DNA of 64,000 bases from Agrostemma githago (GCA_958450325.1 OY288242.1:71835562-71899561); one strand, 5' to 3'. Shown: positions 1 to 11,600, numbered from the stretch's first letter. The notes: a model not told the origin generated them from the letters alone. Translations and numbers: made by a program.

Positions 1-3000
1 TCGGGATCTAAAGATAGGCCCAACTTAAGCATCTGAGGTTCTAAAGGGGTTCCTACGTTGATGGAATCGGTTTCTTCGATCACCGGATTTCGGGATTCTC
101 TTTGCTCAAGTTGCTCGATTAGATGTGGAGGCAATGGTACCTGTTCGTCGGGTTTCTCAATGTCATTGCAAGTAAGATTTTTGAAAATGTTTTGAAAATA
201 AGCCAAGTCGTAAGCAGAACGGTTATCGTTATTATTGATAGTGAATTTTGAAAATAGCTCGAAGAGAGCTGCCATCTGATCGTTGGTCAGAGGCGGGATA
301 GAGAGAGCCCTCGGGACAGACTCCGGGGCTCCCGAAGGTGTGACTAAAGAAGGGAGAGGGGTTATAGACTCGATCCTAGTACTGGACCCTCTAGACTTCG
401 ACTCAAACTCCGACTCTGACTCTGACTCTGAATCGGACTCAGACTCGGACTCGGATTCGGCAGCATGCATATCTCCTTCACCAGTAGTTAGCTTGTAGAC
501 TCGACCCTGACTGTCGGTCCACTTAGTTGTCTTCCTCCAAGCTCTCTTCTCGGTGTTGGCACCAACTTCAGAGATCAGCTTAGTTGGATCGAACCTGCTG
601 CTGCGGAGAATCAAGCTGACTAACTCCTGTTTAGGGGTCGGGACGACCTTGTCTTCCCCGAATAGTAGTCCTAGGATGGGCTCAGTATTGTTTGTGCCCT
701 CCTTTGATTCGGCCTGGATAAGGGCGAAGATATCATCTGGGATGAAATTGCATTCCCGAGCCAGTTTGGTCCTGGGATATGAGACAGCGGGCTGATAGAG
801 GCCCATTTGAATAGCTCCGAACACCGGGGTGACGAACGTGACCGCCTTGGTTTGGTCCGTGCATCCGGGCGCCATAGTGTAGCCTAGACCGAGGCGAGAT
901 TGCTCGTTGTTTAGGGCTTCGATAATCTTCCCAACTGGAAGATAGGGCCTTGATGCGACTCCTGGTAGGCAACCCAGATTCTGTAGCATCGTATCGATGC
1001 TAGTAGTAAAGTATGGTCGGAAAAGGTATTCTTCCTCGATCATTCCCACAAAGTTGAAACCTCGTGGGTCAGCTGAACCTGCCGTGTTGCAGCTTGACAC
1101 GGTTATGGGAGTAGCTTCAAGAGTGACGATCCCATCTTGTAAAGGTAGCTTGACCTTCCTGTGAAGAGTGGAAGACACGGCTTTGACCGCGTGAATCCAT
1201 GGTCTCCAAAGTAGAAGATTGAAAGATGAAGTGACATCGATCACTTGAAATTCTAACTCCTTCTCGATCGGGCCCGTTACGATTGTTAGTTTAACGGCCC
1301 CAGCAACTGATTTCGGGCTCCCATCAAAAGCCTGGATAGTTTGTGCAGTCGGAAGGTAGTCAGCCTCGGTAATGGCGAGGGCCTTGGCTGTCCTTAAGGG
1401 AAGGACGTTTACTTCAGACCCGTCATCAATCAGGGTCATCGGGAGATACTTGTTGCGGCAGATCACCGTGATGTAGAGGGCCAAGTTATGGGTGGTCCCG
1501 AATGGTCGAAGGTCGGACTCGGAGAAAGTGATAAGTGGGCCTTCTCCTTTAGAGTTGTCCTTGAGGTGTGGCAAGATCGTGGCTACCATCTCGGTGGGGG
1601 TAACCGATGAGTCGACCTTGATTTCATCAAGGGCCCTAGTAAGTGCTGCCCGATGCTCCTGAGAACTAACCAAAAGCTGCCATATAGTAATATCAGTTCG
1701 GACCCTCTTTAGTTGTCTGACTAGGGTCGTGTCAGCGTTTGGCTCTTCGGGAGTGAGTTCCGTCCTGGAAGGTTCAGTGACGGTTTCCGGAGTGGCGAGA
1801 CCGGCCGTGATGGTGTGTGTGCCGGCCAGAGCTCTGGCTTTAGCTTTCCGGATTTCTTCGATGGTGACGGGGACAGCTTCCCCCTTGGCCAAGTAAACAT
1901 CATCTTCATCGTCGTTCCATATCCCGTTGATTTGGGAAATGAAAGGGGAAATGAGATGAGAGCAGTCGACTACCTCCCCAGTAAAGATGGCATGAGTAGC
2001 AAGAGGATTATTTTTGTTACTTGGCTTCTCGCTGGGTAGTGGTATCTTCCCACTTTCGATCAGATCTTGAATAAGATGCTTCAACTTCCAGCATTTCTCC
2101 GTGTCGTGCCCGTTGCCTTGGTGATAGTGGCAATAAGCTTGAATGTTGTAGTTCTTGGATCGCTTTTCCACGGGAACTTCCGGAATTGGGCCTATCGGTT
2201 GGATTAGGCCTTTTGAAGACAGCCTTTGTAAGGCATTAGCATAGGTTGTCCCTATGTCGGTGAATACCCGATTTGGAGTATTCTTTTTGGTCGAGGTGTC
2301 CAATGAATTAACCTCGTCGAAGATGCTTCGGGCCGCCGTTGTGGTTGCGGGCTTGCTGGAGGATGAACTGGCTCCTTGATATCCCTTGGTAGAGGCCTTA
2401 GTAAGGTTCTCTAGCCTTAGATCGTCTTCGATTCTAGTACCCATTTCGGTCAAAGTGGCGAAGTCGGGTATGATGGCGTATCGGAGATGAACTCGGTAAG
2501 CTGGGAGGAGGTTTTTGACAAAGGCCTCCACTAGTACTTTTTCGCTGGGCTTGTCCACCAGCTTAACACTTTCGGTCCTCCACCTTTGAAGGTATTTAGT
2601 GAAACCCTCCTTAGGCTCTTGGGCTATAACTTCCAGAGTACGCATGGTAGTCTGGATTTCAGCATTATCCGCGTAGTTTCGCGCGAATTCCATTGCAACA
2701 TCGTCCCAAGTTTTGTATTTCTTGGGATCAAGCCTGTAGTACCAGGCTTTCGGGTGCTTTTCCAGAGAGGAAGCAAAGAGATGCTTGAACATGGTCGATT
2801 TGACCCCCTTAACAGCCATAAAGTCCTTGAAAGCCCGAATATGAAGTACCGGGTCTTCAGTCCCGTCGAACATTGGCAAGCCCGTTAAGTTGAGGTTAGC
2901 GGGCAGTTCATCAGTTAAGGGTGAATAAATGCGAGCATTTTCCGTGAAAATAGTGTTTCTGGTGGTCGAGTGGACCTGTTCCTGCAGCTTTTGGACCGCG

Positions 3001-3170
3001 CCGGCCAGTGCGGCCAAAGGTCCGTCATCTTCGATCGAAGCATTGGGGGTTCCTTCTTCCACGGCACTAACCCGAGTGACGATGGCAATCTGGTCCTCCC
3101 TCATTTGTCGCAATTGGTCTTGAATTTTGGCCAATGAAGCCGTCAACTCATCGATGGATTCTTTCGTCAT
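1..3170 (-). CDS. Element A gag-protease part of a Gag-Pol polyprotein (runs off left edge)
   Basis: The ATG is at 3170, and I found no stop in this frame down to position 1, giving over 1050 codons. The order is: N-terminal coiled Gag region; Gag core with the conserved YRLDPKKY and EGFTKYLQRW blocks (near 2740 and 2600); a CCHC-like knuckle with the GNGHDTEKCWKLK block (near 2100); an aspartic protease with the active-site motif DDGSEVNVLP (near 1420); and an acidic Glu/Asp-Ser linker (402-465) before RT. The protein ends at the window edge inside the conserved LGLSLDP block that precedes RT. Compared with element B, about 20 residues are missing near 800-890, just before the TPVFGA block. 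The protease motif has Glu where elements B and C have Ala (DDGSA). The unbroken frame suggests a young copy. Function is inferred from family similarity. Confidence 0.88.
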   Translation of the reverse strand, partial: MTKESIDELTASLAKIQDQLRQMREDQIAIVTRVSAVEEGTPNASIEDDGPLAALAGAVQKLQEQVHSTTRNTIFTENARIYSPLTDELPANLNLTGLPMFDGTEDPVLHIRAFKDFMAVKGVKSTMFKHLFASSLEKHPKAWYYRLDPKKYKTWDDVAMEFARNYADNAEIQTTMRTLEVIAQEPKEGFTKYLQRWRTESVKLVDKPSEKVLVEAFVKNLLPAYRVHLRYAIIPDFATLTEMGTRIEDDLRLENLTKASTKGYQGASSSSSKPATTTAARSIFDEVNSLDTSTKKNTPNRVFTDIGTTYANALQRLSSKGLIQPIGPIPEVPVEKRSKNYNIQAYCHYHQGNGHDTEKCWKLKHLIQDLIESGKIPLPSEKPSNKNNPLATHAIFTGEVVDCSHLISPFISQINGIWNDDEDDVYLAKGEAVPVTIEEIRKAKARALAGTHTITAGLATPETVTEPSRTELTPEEPNADTTLVRQLKRVRTDITIWQLLVSSQEHRAALTRALDEIKVDSSVTPTEMVATILPHLKDNSKGEGPLITFSESDLRPFGTTHNLALYITVICRNKYLPMTLIDDGSEVNVLPLRTAKALAITEADYLPTAQTIQAFDGSPKSVAGAVKLTIVTGPIEKELEFQVIDVTSSFNLLLWRPWIHAVKAVSSTLHRKVKLPLQDGIVTLEATPITVSSCNTAGSADPRGFNFVGMIEEEYLFRPYFTTSIDTMLQNLGCLPGVASRPYLPVGKIIEALNNEQSRLGLGYTMAPGCTDQTKAVTFVTPVFGAIQMGLYQPAVSYPRTKLARECNFIPDDIFALIQAESKEGTNNTEPILGLLFGEDKVVPTPKQELVSLILRSSRFDPTKLISEVGANTEKRAWRKTTKWTDSQGRVYKLTTGEGDMHAAESESESESDSESESESEFESKSRGSSTRIESITPLPSLVTPSGAPESVPRALSIPPLTNDQMAALFELFSKFTINNNDNRSAYDLAYFQNIFKNLTCNDIEKPDEQVPLPPHLIEQLEQRESRNPVIEETDSINVGTPLEPQMLKLGLSLDP

Positions 3171-4235
3171 GGTTCGAGTAAAGGGTGGCCTGTCTGTAAG
3201 AACACCGCGTAATCAGCAACTTAACCCGAATCCTAAGAAAAGTACATCCCGAGCAAGGGAAAAGGAAGAAGACTAAAACGGTAATGACTCGGAAAAGACA
3301 CCTAGACGGGTGACTTGTGAAAAGGTGGGCCTTCCTCAGGATCCAACTATGTGGGTTGGGCCCTGTTCGAAGGAAGGTTCACGTGAGACATTCCCGGACT
3401 TTAGACTTGATTGTGTAAATGGGCCAACCTTTGTAGGAGTATGTCCTATGTAGGTGGGTCTTGCCTCAGTAAAATAAGGCGGACTAGGATAGGGGGGAAA
3501 TCCGTGATGTAAGATCGACGGAGTTTCAACGCTAGAGACTTCAACGACTTATGACACGACCCGACACTGCTAAATACGGGAAGTCCTAAGAAGAGGAAGT
3601 TTTGAAATATGATATTTTTTGAAAGGGGCCCGAAAAAATCGGGGAGAACCGGCCCTTTTTCGAGGAAAACGGAAAAGGTGGGCCGGGTGATGGTTTGAAA
3701 ATTTTGAAAATAATTTCGAGTTTTGAATTGGGCATAATACCGGCTAGAAAAAGGCTATTTTGAGTAAAATCATAAGTCCTAAATTCGGTATATGTCCGGG
3801 GTTTTGAAATTGGATATTTTAAAAAGGATGCAAATTTTTGAAAAAATGATGGTTTTTTTGAAAAAGATGTGGATCAAGTAGCACGTAGTCATGGAAACAG
3901 TATAATGACGCCATGTATGCTCTTAAGTTAAGTCTCGGTCAGTCTATAAGGGTCTATACCAGTGTACATAGCCTATCGAGAATCGGGGCGGACTCCCTAA
4001 GTCGAGTTGAGCTTAGGACATGCCGTAAAACCCATAAGAATCGGCTAATGGACACCTTTGACATATCCAATTTGGACTACATCAATGGTATAGTGGGACG
4101 TCGGTCACCAGTACCGGCCCGGGAAAGATGGGGTTATGCATGAACCGTAAAACTAAAACGCGTATTGTACTAGTCAAACGATTTCTATTCGAGTCTCACC
4201 CTGAGGATACCGAAGGTTAGTAACGCATCAGTTAA
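3171..4235 (-). other. Element A untranslated leader between PBS and gag
   Basis: About 1.07 kb separate the primer binding site from the Gag start. No long open frame is present on the minus strand, so there is no extra ORF upstream of gag as seen in Ogre elements. Short stretches match the leaders of elements B and C, such as the CTGTAAGAACACCGCG block near 3196. Some AT-rich runs have drifted. Confidence 0.7.
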
Positions 4236-4253
4236 TCCCCAGCGGAGTCGCCA
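4236..4253 (-). other. Element A primer binding site, tRNA-Arg type
   Basis: On the minus strand the sequence is TGGCGACTCCGCTGGGGA, three bases after the LTR end. It is complementary to the CCA-tailed 3' end of plant tRNA-Arg genes, which end in CCCCAGCGGAGTCG. The same site occurs in elements B and C. tRNA-Arg priming is known from Ogre-type Tat elements. Confidence 0.8.
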
Positions 4254-4256
4254 AAT

Positions 4257-6626
4257 TGTGGACATGACATAGGTCCACCCCGACGCGGTCACGCGCGGGT
4301 TTGGGGAGGCGAATGAATCTCCATATGAGATGATCAAATTGAAATTTAAATCGAAGTTGGAGTCGCCACCAAATTTTATGGTTATTCGGAACCGTTCGAG
4401 CCCACTCTATGTCGTAGTGGGCCGTGTACAAAATACGGCCCATTTCCGATGTCAGAGTTTATTGGGTTTGTCCCTTTGCAGTTCGATACCGATGCCGACT
4501 TGAGCGGTTTATCGTATATTGAATGACTCTCGTTGCCAATGGTTTCGGACATCGGGAAACCACGGTTCTGAGTAAGGGGTGAGGGTACGTGTTGGGAAGT
4601 TCACTAAGAACACCCAACCCCGCCCACACATTAGCGGCCTCTACTAGGATATCGAATGATTTTTTAATACGCGCGTTAGTAATACGATGAATGATATGCA
4701 AACATTGTTTTCCTAAGCATGTGAGGAATTGAACGGGTTGCTAAGTCGGTTTAATGCATGAAAAATTAACGTCAAAGTTGAATTTAGCATGTGAGGTTCG
4801 TTTTAGCATAATAAAACAAACGATAAAAAAGAATGAATTTGCTACAAGATGAACAAACGAGTTAGTATCAATTTGTGAAGAAATAATATAGCAAATATGA
4901 TGAATATGCAAGACCGAGAAAATATTAATCGAGATCTGAAAAATATTGTTAAAAAGACGTTGTTTTGTATAAAAAACTATGTTCGAAAAATAATGAAAAA
5001 GCGAGAAAGGCGCGTCGTGGCAGCCGGCCGCGCGGCTCGCCCGGGATTCCGGCGAGTCGCGTGTCGGTCTGTTTTTTTGAAGACGATTTTTCGAAGATTC
5101 GACTAAATCGCGTACAAATATTGCATAACTTGTACTCGATCTAATATTTTCGATATTCGTTATATTCGATAATTGACTACGAAATCAATATCAAATACTC
5201 GGAATAGTTTTGGAAAAGATATAAATTTTAGAAATCGTTTCGTAGAATAATAAAATAAAACGAACGAAAAGGCTAAAAAAAAGACCCGGGTCTCAGGCCC
5301 GTGCGCGAGTCGCCTGGGCGTGGCGCGACTCGCGTGCGGGTCTGTCCGATTTTTATTTTTTTTGTTCGAAATTGCTAATTTTGATAAATCGCGTACAAAA
5401 TATGAATTAATTTGTATTCGATTTTATGTTTTCGATATTCGTCGTACCCGATATTCAATTATGAAATCGATATCGAGTATTCGGAATGAATTAAAAAAAA
5501 GTTTTGTAAAAAGAAGTTTGCACGAAAAAAAGATGTAACGATTTTTAACATCGTCGAGATCTTAATATAATTCTTTTTGATACAATATTCGATTATAGAA
5601 AATCGATATCATATTTTTAAGAATGTTCGATATATGAAAATAGTTTTTAATAATATCGATATTAGAAAATAAAAAAACGACGAATGACCCGTAAAAAGAC
5701 GACACACGACCCGTAACAAAAAGACGGACGAGAAGGAGAAGAAGAGAAGAAAGAGAAATCGGGTTTGGTAAACCCTCAACCTACATGCTTCAGTCTACTC
5801 GGATCAGAGCTCGTCGGGACGTGGCTTGGGCACAGGAGCGTCGAGTGGATGTTGGTGAGTTGCGGTGGTTCGGTTTAGACGTGAGACGGGTGAAGGGTAT
5901 CGGGGCCGGTTTCCTTCGGGTTTTGGATGTACTATCGGTTTCTTAATGCTAAGGTTGATGCTTTTCAGGAATTATGTATATATCGTTGTGTGATTGATTG
6001 ATCGTTAAATTTGTGTCACGCAAGGGGCTATTTATAGGAAAATCCCGACCTTGGCTAGGAGAGGTGCATTTGAATTAGAACTACCGCTTAGGATAGGAAA
6101 CGTAGGAAGTTGAGGGAAATAAGAATTCCGTTTTCTTGTGAAGGAAGAAAGAGAACCGGCCGGTTTGTAGGCTACTCGGCCGAGTATCCTAGCTTGGTCG
6201 AGTGTTTGATTCGGTCTTCGGATAGGATTCCTACTTGAGATCGAATTCTACCTTAAACGGAATTGTTTAATATTTGTGTAGCTGATTTTTTGTGGGGTTT
6301 GAGTTCGAACCAACCGTGTGAGGTGTCACAGTTGACTCACGAGTCTCGGGAAATATCTTTGACCGGGTTTTGACTCGGTCGCTAAAAGACGGTTTTACCC
6401 CTGTTGTCGGATTCGACCCAAATTAGTGTTATTTGACTCGAAACGACCCACTGGGCCTGAATTTGAGGTTGGTTTTTTGAGATTTGTACTCCTTAAAAAG
6501 CCCAAGCTAAATATCCATGATTTCGAGCCCATTTCCGAGTACGTTAAAGCGTGTTTGCGTCCGATCATCATCGGGTGTTTGTCGGAAACTACTATATACA
6601 CCTGGCAGCAAAATGTGGGTGTCTAC
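4257..6626 (-). repeat. Element A 5' LTR (2370 bp)
   Basis: The LTR is bounded by TGTAGACA (minus-strand start at 6626) and TGTCCACA (minus-strand end at 4257). A TATA box, TATAAATA, lies at 6029-6036 on the minus strand and should drive the genomic RNA. A palindrome ACTCGGCCGAGT at 6174-6185 with a degraded partner at 6192-6203 matches the paired palindromes of element B. The U5-like part resembles the LTR of element C in the opposite orientation. Confidence 0.85.
5030..5560. repeat. Diverged tandem duplication inside element A LTR
   Basis: Two copies of a block of about 230 bp (roughly 5030-5260 and 5290-5530) share a GC-rich head with GCGAGTCGCG-like words, then TAAATCGCGTACAAA, then a run of TTCGATATTCG and GAAATCGATATC words. 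Copies differ at many positions, so the duplication is old. Confidence 0.6.
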
Positions 6627-6779
6627 AATTATGTAGTACTTATTTTAACATTTTTGTACTAACTTTTAATTTGAGAAATAAAATTAAAACTTGAAAACTA
6701 ATTGAGAGAAATTAGTAATGTAATGAAATGTACGCATATTTTTGTTTATTTTTTCATGATCATTAAGCGAATAGTAATA

Positions 6780-7653
6780 CTCCCTCCATTCAAGTCGAAG
6801 TTACCCATTTGCCTTTAGCACAAGTTTTAAGAAACTGGTTGGTTATTATTAAAGATACAAATGTGTAAAGGTTAATTATTTGTTTATTATTAAACGTAGA
6901 GTAATAATGACATTTTTAAAATATAATAGGTAAGGTTTAAAGTATTTGTTTAATACTAGTTTAGAACCCGCACAAATGTGCGGCATATCGTTTATCAACC
7001 TTTTATAAGAGAATTTTTTGATTTGATAATCGTATTAAATAATAAAGTTTTTTTTTATAACGTTTATAAAATATACCTACGTTTAATATTAATTTGTTAA
7101 AAAAGATATATTGTAATTACACATGAAAACTTAGGAGTATAAATGTTTCTCCTTGAAGAAAATATAAACACGAATGTATTTGCATGGCTTTAAATAATGG
7201 TATTATTCATAATTAAAAAATTAAAATTAAAATTAAAATATTACTGTAATGATGTATTAAACCTGAAATATATGTAATTAATATTAGTATTAAAAAAGAG
7301 GTTAATAAAGGGAAACTTACTTCTGTATTTTAATTAAATTAAGTCAAATAATACCTAAATAAATATTTTCATTTTTTTCTTCTATATTTTTCTATTTTTT
7401 TATTGTCATAAAATTTAATTTGTATAAAAGAAATTTTGTAAATATGATTTAATTGTTGATTTGTGTCATTAGTTATTTGTTTCCATAATTAAAAATTAAA
7501 ACTTTTGGAGGGAAAACTTTTAACCTAAGCCCGCCACCTAAGCAACCTCTATTCTCTTAGTAGTAAAGAGGATTATGACTAAAATGGAAATGGTAAGCTT
7601 GAACTTGAACGTTCTAAAAACGAATATGGGTAACTTGGACTTGAACAGAGAAG
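6780..7653. mobile_element. Stowaway-like TIR element, degenerate, about 870 bp
   Basis: The left end CTCCCTCCATTCAAGTCGAA and the right end (reverse complement starting CTTCTCTGTTCAAGTCCAAG) form an imperfect inverted repeat, flanked by TA at 6778-6779 and 7654-7655. A TA target and a CTCCCTCC start fit the Stowaway (Tc1/mariner) MITE superfamily. The element is longer than usual, so the middle, including the GAACCCGCACAAATGTGCGG stretch near 6965, may be a nested insertion that I cannot classify. Confidence 0.5.
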
Positions 7654-7655
7654 TA

Positions 7656-8085
7656 TAAGTTTATAAATCTTAATGATTATATCGTCACGAAGCAAATAAT
7701 ACTTATACTGCATAGTTGTTTACATTGTTGTACAATTATAAAATATTAATACTGTAGTATTTGAATTATTTGCATTTAATTTGTACATAATTTTATAGTA
7801 ATTACTATTATCAATTGTTTTCATAAATAAATAGGATTGAGCATTTGTAGGAAAAATTTTCATGAACAGTTATTCTTTTAGTGGATAGGGAATGAGTAAA
7901 AAACTGAGCTAACAGAGTTTTAAGACTTTTGAAAGTCCGTCGGATAACCTTACCTAAAGTATAGTAGCCCAGCTCCAAAGTGAAGCCCATCAATAATTCA
8001 GAAATCAACCACTCAAAAATCTCCGACATCTATTTCCCCCTCTACACCGCCGTGATTCTTCTTCGAATCCTCGCCGGTCTGGTCC
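7656..8085. other. Upstream region of the SPT2-domain gene
   Basis: AT-rich spacer. I see no gene or repeat that I can support here. Confidence 0.5.
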
Positions 8086-8098
8086 TATATATATATAA
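8086..8098 (+). promoter_or_regulatory. TATA box of the SPT2-domain gene
   Basis: TATATATATATAA lies about 500 bp before the ATG. Transcription would start near 8125 and run into a 5' UTR that contains an intron (donor at 8469, acceptor ending 8577). The CT-rich leader after it is typical of plant housekeeping transcripts. Confidence 0.6.
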
Positions 8099-8468
8099 CC
8101 CCCTCCACCCCTCTGTCACTCCCCTCTTCCATCCATAATTACCTCTATTAATTCAATTGGGATCCATTTCACTTCTCTCGCTTGTGAATATATGCGTTTC
8201 TAGGGTTTCCTGATTATTCTCGTTTCTAGGGTTTCCTCTGACCCTTTTCAATTCTCAGCACCATTCCCTCGATTACTTCTGCAAATCCCCCATTCTTTTA
8301 CTTTTGATTTGATTCCCTACATCAATTGCTGCTCTGAATCAATCAATCCATCGATAGTTGCCAAGACCTTGAAACCCTAATATTGTCGGTTACTCAATTG
8401 CCGCCGTTTCGACCAACACATTCACGTGTTTGTTCGAGTTTTCTCCGGAATTTTCACCCGATTACCAG

Positions 8469-8577
8469 GTTAGCAATCTTTGCTGTTGTAACTGATTGTG
8501 TAAATTCAATGTTATTTGTCAGATTAATTTCTCCGTTTTTTGATTGATTTTCTGACGAGTTTGATCGCTATCCGCAG
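8469..8577 (+). other. Probable 5' UTR intron of the SPT2-domain gene
   Basis: The donor CAG|GTTAGC at 8469 and the acceptor TCCGCAG ending at 8577 enclose a T-rich 109-bp stretch just before the start codon at 8601. This is an inference from splice-site fit only. Confidence 0.5.
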
Positions 8578-8600
8578 TTCTGATCGAGTGTTAGCGAAGA

Positions 8601-11600
8601 ATGGGGAGTTACGGTCGGGTAAGGATCAATTCCGTGAATTTGAATGTTTTCTAGCTTTCTGAAGTTTTTTGGCTATTGTATATGGTGTTAATTTGTTGGT
8701 TTGGTTTGAATGTGGTGTGTGATGATAGAATGATGATTGGGATGAGTACGAGGACGATTTTATAGATGATCAAGATGGGGGTGCTGGCCCCAGTAGATAC
8801 CGCCATGAAGAATACGATGAGGAGGACGGGGTGGACGAGGAGGAAGAAGAAGTCGAGGAAGAGCCAGTGTCGCAAGAGGCATTGAAACTTCTCAAATATA
8901 GACAAAAATTAAAGGAACAACTAAGGCATAAACAAAGGCAGGAGGATGGTGGTGGTGGGAGTAAGTCTCTTGAACAAGGGAGGAGACCACCATTGAGCAG
9001 GTACATATATTTCCCTCACAATTTTTTAGAGTAAGTGTATAAGTGACTGGTTGTATGTTGTGACTAATACATTGTGTTGCTTCTGACAGTTTTGGATCTT
9101 TTTTTGGTTCTTCGAAGCCTGTGATTGCTGATAGAGTTGTACAGGAAAGCAAGGCCCTGTTGGAGACTCGTCATTTGGCAGCAAAAGCATCTACCTCTCA
9201 AAACAATGTATGCTCGCTTGCATAGCTTTCCATTGTCAAGTATAAGTTATTAGGCTGTAATTCAGTGTTTTTTTGTTCAATCAAATTATACCAGCATCAA
9301 GATTCCCTTGTAATGCCCATACTCATAGATTTAGGTGCAAAATTCTGGGGGCAGGGTTTGGTTGAGGCCATCTGTTTTATCTCCTATTTGAGCATGCAGT
9401 TTTGACTAATTCTTCAGTATATTTCAACAGAATATAATTAGGAATAATGCAGAATTTCAGAATTCTTCCAGTGACTTGATATTGTGTTATTCTGAGCTAA
9501 TTTTTAGGCACAATTTCAAGGGCAATTCAGAGTTTGTGCTTATTCGCATAAATAATTTGATGTTGTGATGTTTGAGTTTCATTCACTAAACGAGTTATGT
9601 AGCCTGTTAAATGTCAGATATTATTGATGAATAGTTTGTTTTTATTGATAAGAGTTTTTAAGTGTAATGACAAAATATTTGTTTGCTGTCATCAAATATC
9701 TACCTTGTAACGCGGAGATGCTTCTTTTGCATCACTTCAGTAGTTTGATGTTGTTACTTTTATAGCAGGGCAAGAAGGTCAATATTCCATCCACCTCTGG
9801 AGTAAAAAATGGATATAGCATGCCTTCCACCTCCGGTGCAAAAAATGGAGTTAGTCGTGATCCCCGTGCAAGTCAGGTTGGGCTTGTCACAACTTGTATT
9901 CTGTTTTTACTTGATCTACTTAAACCAATACTTTGTAATAGAGTATTTATTTGGGTATCACTGCCTGCAGGTTATTTCAAAAGTTCAAACAATGAAGCAC
10001 ACAAGGGATTATTCTTTTCTTTTATCTGAGGATGCGGATGTTCCAAAGCCTCAGAGGGATAATGGACAACCAAAAAATCTAGCCTCAAAACCTGGTGTGT
10101 CTCAAAGCAATCGACCGACTCAAAGCAATCGGCCAACTCAAAGTAATCGTCCAACTCAAAGCAATAGACCAACTCAGTTGCCAAGTCAAAGCAATAGACC
10201 AACTCAGTTGCCAAGTCAAAGCAATAGACCATCTCAGTTGCCAAGTCAAAGCAATAGACCAACTCAGTTGTCAAATCAAAGCAATAGACCATCCGGTCCT
10301 TCTGGCAGGAAAGTAGTGAACGGGAATGAACAAAGGAAGTCACATGGGACTCCCCAAGTAGGTTCGACACGTGCTGCACCCGTTCGAAAGTTGAACCCTG
10401 ACAACAGAGGTGGTGTTGTTTCTTCTGATTCTAGAAGGCAACTTGATCCGAGAAAGCAGCCCCAGCCTCAATCCATTAAGCAGGTGGGCACTAATTCTGG
10501 CAATGGCTCCGTCAGACCTCCTATGTCTCGTGACTTGCCGCCTCCGAGGAAGACATTATCTTCAACAGACAGAAAAATGCCAGTGCAGACAAAGGCACCT
10601 GCCGCTAAAGTTAATGACAGGCGGCCTCCTATTTCAAAGCATTCTGTGCCCAATGGGCAAAGGTTGCCTGTAGAGAAGGCAAGGGGGCCACCAAGTGGAA
10701 CCAGACCCCAGGACCGTAACGTTAATGTTCAACATAATAGAGACAATAGAGTCTTCAAGAAGGAAAATGTGTCAACTTCTCAAAGACAGGTGCTTTTTTG
10801 GTAGTCTCTCTATGCGTGAATTTTTCGTACCTGTTTTTCTGACAGGGTTCTGAAATCTCACCACATTACACCATGTTGAATTGTACAGATGAAGCCACCT
10901 ACTCAAAGTTCTCTTCGACCAAATTTAGAAAGAGATCCTATTAGAGTCCAAAGGCCTCATGGACAGTTGCGCGTGCATAGCCAGTCTGGCAGCATTAGAA
11001 AGGACTCTAGCAACCGGAAAAGGAAATTTGGAGAAAGTGATGATGAAGATGATGATCCTCTTGCGCAGATAAGGAAAATGTTTAAGTAAGTGTTTTTGGC
11101 TCCGTTTGTTTTAGTTTATGCCCTTCAAATGAAGGTTCCAATGGTGTTTTTGAATCTTTAAAAAAAATACAGGCTGCGAATTTTTTTAAAAAAAATAGCG
11201 GGGCCTAAAATATTTTTAAAAAAAAGAAGAATTGAGAACAGGGTTAGCTCAAGGGGTAAAAGCTCCTTCTCTCCAACAATAATGTTTGGGATTAGATTCT
11301 CATCCGCGACTCAAAAGAAAAAAATAGAAGAATGTGCTCTACTTAACTACTTTGTGTTGGCCTTAATGCAGTTTATGTACTTCCTTTTTTTGTTTCTCTT
11401 TTCCACCCTTATTTTCAAGGGAGATCTAGGCTTCTTATTGTATGTAGTCTCTGCTTGACAAATTTGTGAATTCAGAATCTCATTGGCTTACTATGCTGTT
11501 ACTATCTGGTTGCTCATAGGTATAATAGAAATAAATATGTGGATGACGATGATGACGATGACATGTGCATGGAGGTGGGCTTTGACACCATCCTAAAGGA

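Larger units (their letters stand above)
1..6626 (-). mobile_element. Element A: Ty3/gypsy Tat-type LTR retrotransposon, 5' part, cut by left window edge
   Basis: Read on the minus strand, this is a 5' LTR (6626 to 4257), a tRNA-Arg primer binding site, a leader of about 1.07 kb, and a gag-protease frame beginning at 3170 that leaves the window at position 1. The RT, RNase H, integrase and 3' LTR must lie to the left. It is related to elements B and C but not identical: the LTR is 2370 bp against 2929 and 2327 bp. The LTR begins TGTAGACA and ends TGTCCACA on the minus strand. The bases right of the LTR (6627 onwards, ATTAT) should be one copy of the 5-bp target duplication; the other copy lies outside the window. 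Confidence 0.9.

Noticed and set aside
7811..8029. 72-codon minus-strand frame upstream of the SPT2-domain gene (divergent gene)
   Set aside because: No splice partner, no TATA element on that strand and no recognisable family; more likely chance.
9809..10801. A single-frame 331-residue protein starting at 9809
   Set aside because: Its start lies in exon 4 in another phase and it reads through intron 4 (9877-9970). Only the part from 9971 is exon 5 of the SPT2-domain gene.
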